Shown one piece after another: positions 7,084 through 9,338 of a stretch of DNA of 9,338 nt; the stretch's first letter is position 1, and every line of letters starts with the position of its first letter. The DNA comes from an uncultured Amaricoccus sp. (GTDB lineage Bacteria > Pseudomonadota > Alphaproteobacteria > Rhodobacterales > Rhodobacteraceae), in the NCBI RefSeq assembly GCF_937858865.1, contig NZ_CALLYO010000231.1, positions 1-9,338 on the forward strand, given 5' to 3'. The translations under genes and the position numbers were made by a program. The notes below the pieces were generated by a model. It had not been told where the DNA came from, made no database searches, and was given only the letters and a program-made list of their open reading frames with translations.

Positions 7084-8805
7084 TCAGTGGGCCGAGGCCG
7101 TCTCGGCGCCGATGCCGGTCTCCGAGCGCACCTGCTGTGCGAGGAACCCGGCCCGGTCGAGCTTCGCCCGCGCGCTGTTGTCCATCTTCGAGACGAGCCA
7201 GATCGCGAGGAAGGCGAGCGTCATCGAGAAGAGCGCCGGCGAGGTGTAGGGGAAGGGGGCCGACCCGGCCGGATAGCCGAGCGTCGCTTCCCAGACCGAG
7301 GGCGAGAGCACGGTCAGCACCACCGAGGAGATGAGCCCGAGGAACCCGCCGACGACGGCGCCCTTGGTGGTGCAGTCCTTCCAGAGGATCGACAGGAACA
7401 GCACCGGGAAGTTGGCGGACGCGGCGACCGCGAAGGCCAGCGACACCATGAAGGCGATGTTCTGCTTCTGGAAGGCGATGCCGAGGATGACCGCCACGAT
7501 GCCGAGGCAGATCGTGGTGATGCGCGACACCCGGAGCTCGGCCGCGCTGTCGGCCTTCCCCTTCTTGATCACCGTCGAGTAGAGGTCGTGGCTGACCGCC
7601 GAGGCACCGGAGAGCGTCAGGCCGGCGACCACCGCGAGGATGGTGGCGAAGGCCACGGCCGAGATGAAGCCGAGGAAGATGTTGCCCCCGACGGCGTTGG
7701 CGAGATGCACCGCGGCCATGTTGTTGCCGCCGACGAGCGCGCCCTCGGCCGTCAGGAAGCTGGGGTTGGTCAGCACGAAGGTGATGGCACCGAAGCCGAT
7801 GATGAAGGTGAGCAGGTAGAAGTAGCCGATCCAGGTCGTCGCCCACATCACCGACTTGCGCGCTTCCTTGGCCGAGGGAACGGTGAAGAAGCGCATCAGG
7901 ATGTGCGGCAGGCCGGCGGTGCCGAACATCAGCGCCATGCCGAAGCTGATCGCCGAGATCGGGTCCTTGATGAAGTTGCCGGGGCCCATGATCGACTGGC
8001 CGGCGGTCGCCGCCTCCTCGGGGGTCTTGCCCGCCGCGGTGGCGATGTCGCTCTTCACCTGCACCGCTGCGGCGAACATCCGCTCCGGGCTGAAGCCGTA
8101 GTTCCAGAGCACCATGAAGGCCATAAAGGTCGCGCCGCCGAGCAGCAGGCAGGCCTTGATGATCTGCACCCAGGTCGTGGCGGTCATGCCGCCGAAGAGC
8201 ACGTAGATCATCATCAGCACGCCGACGACGACCACCGCGATCCAGTAGTCGAGCCCGAAGAGGAGCTCGATCAGCGAGCCCGCGCCGACCATCTGCGCGA
8301 TCAGGTAGAAGGCGACGACGACCAGCGTGCCGGAGGCGGCGAAGATGCGCACCGGCTTCTGCTCGAAGCGGAAGGCGGCCACGTCGGCGAAGGTGAACTT
8401 GCCGAGGTTGCGCAGCCGCTCGGCCATCAGGAAGGTCAGGATCGGCCAGCCGACCAGGAAGCCGATCGAGTAGATCAGCCCGTCGTAGCCCGAGACCATG
8501 ACCGCGGCCGAGATGCCGAGGAAGGAGGCCGCCGACATGTAGTCGCCGGCGATGGCGAGGCCGTTCTGGAAGCCGGTGATGCCGCCGCCGGCGGTGTAGA
8601 AGTCGGCCGCCGACTTGGTGCGCGAGGCCGCCCACTTGGTGATGAAGAGGGTGAGGATGACGAAGGCGGCGAACATGACGATCGCCGTCCAGTTGGTCGC
8701 CTGCTTCTCGGCCCCCTGGATGACGTCGGCGGCGAAGCCGACCCCCGGAGAGAGGAAGGCCGCAGCGGCGAGCGCGGCGGAGAACCCTCGGATGCTGCGG
8801 CTCAT
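7084..8805 (-). CDS. actP: Acetate:cation symporter ActP (SLC5 family)
   Basis: 573 residues, near the 549 of E. coli ActP. It imports acetate and related short carboxylates such as glycolate, coupled to cation entry, across the inner membrane. An N-terminal signal-like segment (about 1-25, ending GVGFA-AD) precedes about 13 helices. Stretches match E. coli ActP almost exactly from memory: [20 protein letters not shown] (71-90), [19 protein letters not shown] sequence near 293-307, [16 protein letters not shown] (359-374), and [19 protein letters not shown] (382-400) followed by ASAVSHDLY; the C-terminus keeps the QVRSETGIG motif. A segment around 245-270 is longer than in E. coli. The start is the ATG at 8805, overlapping the upstream DUF485 stop as ATGA, with GGGAGG about 7 nt ahead. 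The reading frame stays open further upstream, but that part is antisense-free overlap with the DUF485 gene and lacks membrane or family similarity. Confidence 0.97.
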   Translation of the reverse strand: MSRSIRGFSAALAAAAFLSPGVGFAADVIQGAEKQATNWTAIVMFAAFVILTLFITKWAASRTKSAADFYTAGGGITGFQNGLAIAGDYMSAASFLGISAAVMVSGYDGLIYSIGFLVGWPILTFLMAERLRNLGKFTFADVAAFRFEQKPVRIFAASGTLVVVAFYLIAQMVGAGSLIELLFGLDYWIAVVVVGVLMMIYVLFGGMTATTWVQIIKACLLLGGATFMAFMVLWNYGFSPERMFAAAVQVKSDIATAAGKTPEEAATAGQSIMGPGNFIKDPISAISFGMALMFGTAGLPHILMRFFTVPSAKEARKSVMWATTWIGYFYLLTFIIGFGAITFVLTNPSFLTAEGALVGGNNMAAVHLANAVGGNIFLGFISAVAFATILAVVAGLTLSGASAVSHDLYSTVIKKGKADSAAELRVSRITTICLGIVAVILGIAFQKQNIAFMVSLAFAVAASANFPVLFLSILWKDCTTKGAVVGGFLGLISSVVLTVLSPSVWEATLGYPAGSAPFPYTSPALFSMTLAFLAIWLVSKMDNSARAKLDRAGFLAQQVRSETGIGAETASAH

Positions 8806-9110
8806 TTCAGCGCCTCCCGCTTGACCTTCTCGGAGAGCTCGTCGAACTCGCTGTTGGCGCGGCGGACGTAGATCCCGGTGATGATGATGGTGAAGACGAT
8901 GACGCCGAAGCCGATCGGGATGCCCCAGGTCATCACGCCCTCGCCGATCCGGTGGGCGAGGAGCTGCTTCTCGAAGGCGATGAGCAGGATGAAGCCGTAA
9001 TAGACGATGAGCATCGCGATCGTCAGGGTCCAGCCGAACCTCAGCCGCGTGCTCCTGAGCGTCTGGTAGTCCGGATTGGCGGCGATCCGCTCTGCTAAGG
9101 GTGTTTCCAT
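8802..9110 (-). CDS. yjcH: DUF485 small inner-membrane protein (YjcH-like)
   Basis: 102 residues, matching the usual length of about 100 for DUF485. Two membrane helices (about 26-47 and 61-81) follow a soluble N-terminus with the family pattern [16 protein letters not shown] (12-27), and a charged C-terminal tail follows the second helix. DUF485 proteins are almost always encoded next to ActP-type symporters and are thought to be accessory subunits; no biochemical activity is established. The ATG at 9110 is chosen because a perfect AGGAGG sits 5 nt upstream, and because an in-frame ATG 17 codons earlier adds residues with no family similarity. Its stop overlaps the actP start (ATGA). It is the first gene after the hairpin that closes acs, so it probably begins its own transcript or is reached by read-through from acs. 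Confidence 0.95.
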   Translation of the reverse strand: METPLAERIAANPDYQTLRSTRLRFGWTLTIAMLIVYYGFILLIAFEKQLLAHRIGEGVMTWGIPIGFGVIVFTIIITGIYVRRANSEFDELSEKVKREALK

Positions 9111-9115
9111 GGGTT

Positions 9116-9121
9116 CCTCCT
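9116..9121 (-). promoter_or_regulatory. Shine-Dalgarno site of yjcH
   Basis: A perfect AGGAGG lies 5 nt before the ATG at 9110. It fixes the start of the DUF485 gene over the in-frame ATG further upstream. It is the strongest ribosome binding site in the window, which fits a highly translated first gene. Confidence 0.85.
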
Positions 9122-9125
9122 GTCC

Positions 9126-9151
9126 CCCGCACGGGGTCCGCACAGTGCGGG
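9126..9151 (-). promoter_or_regulatory. Inverted repeats in the yjcH-actP leader
   Basis: Just upstream of the yjcH ribosome binding site there is a 13-bp palindrome, CCGCAC-T-GTGCGG on the minus strand (9138-9150). Its first arm, extended to CCCGCAC (9145-9151), can also pair with a second copy of the GTGCGGG arm at 9126-9132, next to the AGGAGG. This could be an operator for a dimeric regulator, or two competing mRNA hairpins. Given the GC content, chance occurrence is possible. Confidence 0.35.
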
Positions 9152-9218
9152 CTTTGGCCAAGTCGTTGGGATGACGAAGAAAGGCGGGAGTCGTTTACCA
9201 GCTTTCAACGAAGGTTAA

Positions 9219-9245
9219 CCCGCCCCGCTTATCGTGCGGGGCGGG
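9219..9245 (-). terminator. Hairpin terminator after acs
   Basis: A perfect 10-bp inverted repeat (arms CCCGCCCCGC and GCGGGGCGGG) encloses a 7-nt loop. It starts 7 nt after the acs stop when read on the minus strand. The tail (TTAACCTTCGTT) is only moderately T-rich, so termination may be partial, letting some acs transcripts continue into yjcH-actP and giving a step-down in expression. As the arms are perfect, DNA-level roles cannot be excluded. Confidence 0.7.
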
Positions 9246-9252
9246 CGGGGGG

Positions 9253-9338
9253 TCAGTCGCGGTTCATGCGGTTGCCGATGAGCTCGTCGACGACGGCGGG
9301 GTCGGCGAGGGTGGAGGTGTCGCCGAGCGAGCCGTAGT
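9253..9338 (-). CDS. acs: Acetyl-CoA synthetase, C-terminal end (partial)
   Basis: Only the last 27 codons and the TGA stop are in the window; the rest lies beyond the right edge. The tail reads YGSLGDTSTLADPAVV (first 16 residues) and ends in NRMNRD. LGDTSTLADP is the well-known C-terminal signature of AMP-forming acetyl-CoA synthetases. The full enzyme (about 650 residues) activates acetate to acetyl-AMP and then acetyl-CoA in the cytoplasm. The catalytic core and the acetylatable lysine lie outside the window. Placement just before yjcH-actP matches the classic acs-yjcH-actP order of E. coli. Confidence 0.88.
   Translation of the reverse strand, partial: YGSLGDTSTLADPAVVDELIGNRMNRD

Noticed and set aside
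5580..7334. Open plus-strand frame of 584 codons
   Set aside because: Antisense to the DUF294 gene and the end of actP; low-complexity translation, no convincing domain.
6913..8871. Open plus-strand frame of 652 codons
   Set aside because: Antisense to actP; the translation is rich in H, D, E and R, the usual reverse image of a hydrophobic protein.
8806..9132. Upstream extension of the actP frame (to 682 residues)
   Set aside because: The extra 109 residues overlap the DUF485 gene in another frame, are Arg/His rich and do not match ActP. The ATG at 8805 with GGGAGG and a signal-like N-terminus is better.
9111..9161. Upstream extension of the DUF485 gene to an ATG at 9161
   Set aside because: It would place the perfect AGGAGG inside the gene and add 17 residues without family similarity.
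9101..9337. Plus-strand frame of 78 codons over the acs-yjcH gap
   Set aside because: It crosses the hairpin and runs antisense to the acs end; no plausible ribosome binding site or protein family.

Overview
The window is about 70% G+C, with very strong GC3 bias that produces long antisense shadow ORFs. Every supportable gene lies on the minus strand. Protein sequences and gene content suggest an alphaproteobacterium, possibly Rhodobacterales-like; this is an inference, since there is no rRNA or other marker here. Nothing suggests a mobile element, CRISPR array, tRNA or recent transfer.

Layout in the direction of transcription (right to left): the last 27 codons of acetyl-CoA synthetase (acs) end at 9253. 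A strong GC-rich hairpin (9219-9245) and a leader follow. Then comes a tightly packed run of seven genes: a DUF485/YjcH-type small membrane protein, the acetate:cation symporter ActP, a CBS-pair/DUF294 putative nucleotidyltransferase, an 87-residue two-helix membrane protein, a 911-residue SLC5 transporter-STAC-histidine kinase fusion, a receiver-only response regulator, and a 714-residue membrane-anchored PAS/degenerate-kinase/DEDDh exonuclease fusion. Junctions are 4-bp overlaps (ATGA, ATGA, GTGA), a 26-bp overlap, or gaps of 13 and 19 bp, so the seven genes look like one translationally coupled operon.

The likely theme is uptake, activation and sensing of acetate or another short carboxylate. 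ActP imports acetate and Acs converts it to acetyl-CoA. The transporter-fused kinase resembles the CrbS/CbrA class that controls acs expression in gammaproteobacteria. Here, however, the partner regulator has no DNA-binding domain. The operon also carries two proteins whose link to acetate is unexplained: the DUF294 protein, and an exonuclease fused to a kinase-like module that has lost its phosphoacceptor histidine and ATP-binding boxes. That pair, and the apparent duplication of a 'small membrane protein + SLC5 protein' module, are the most interesting content. Bases 1-68, after the last gene, contain nothing I can support.
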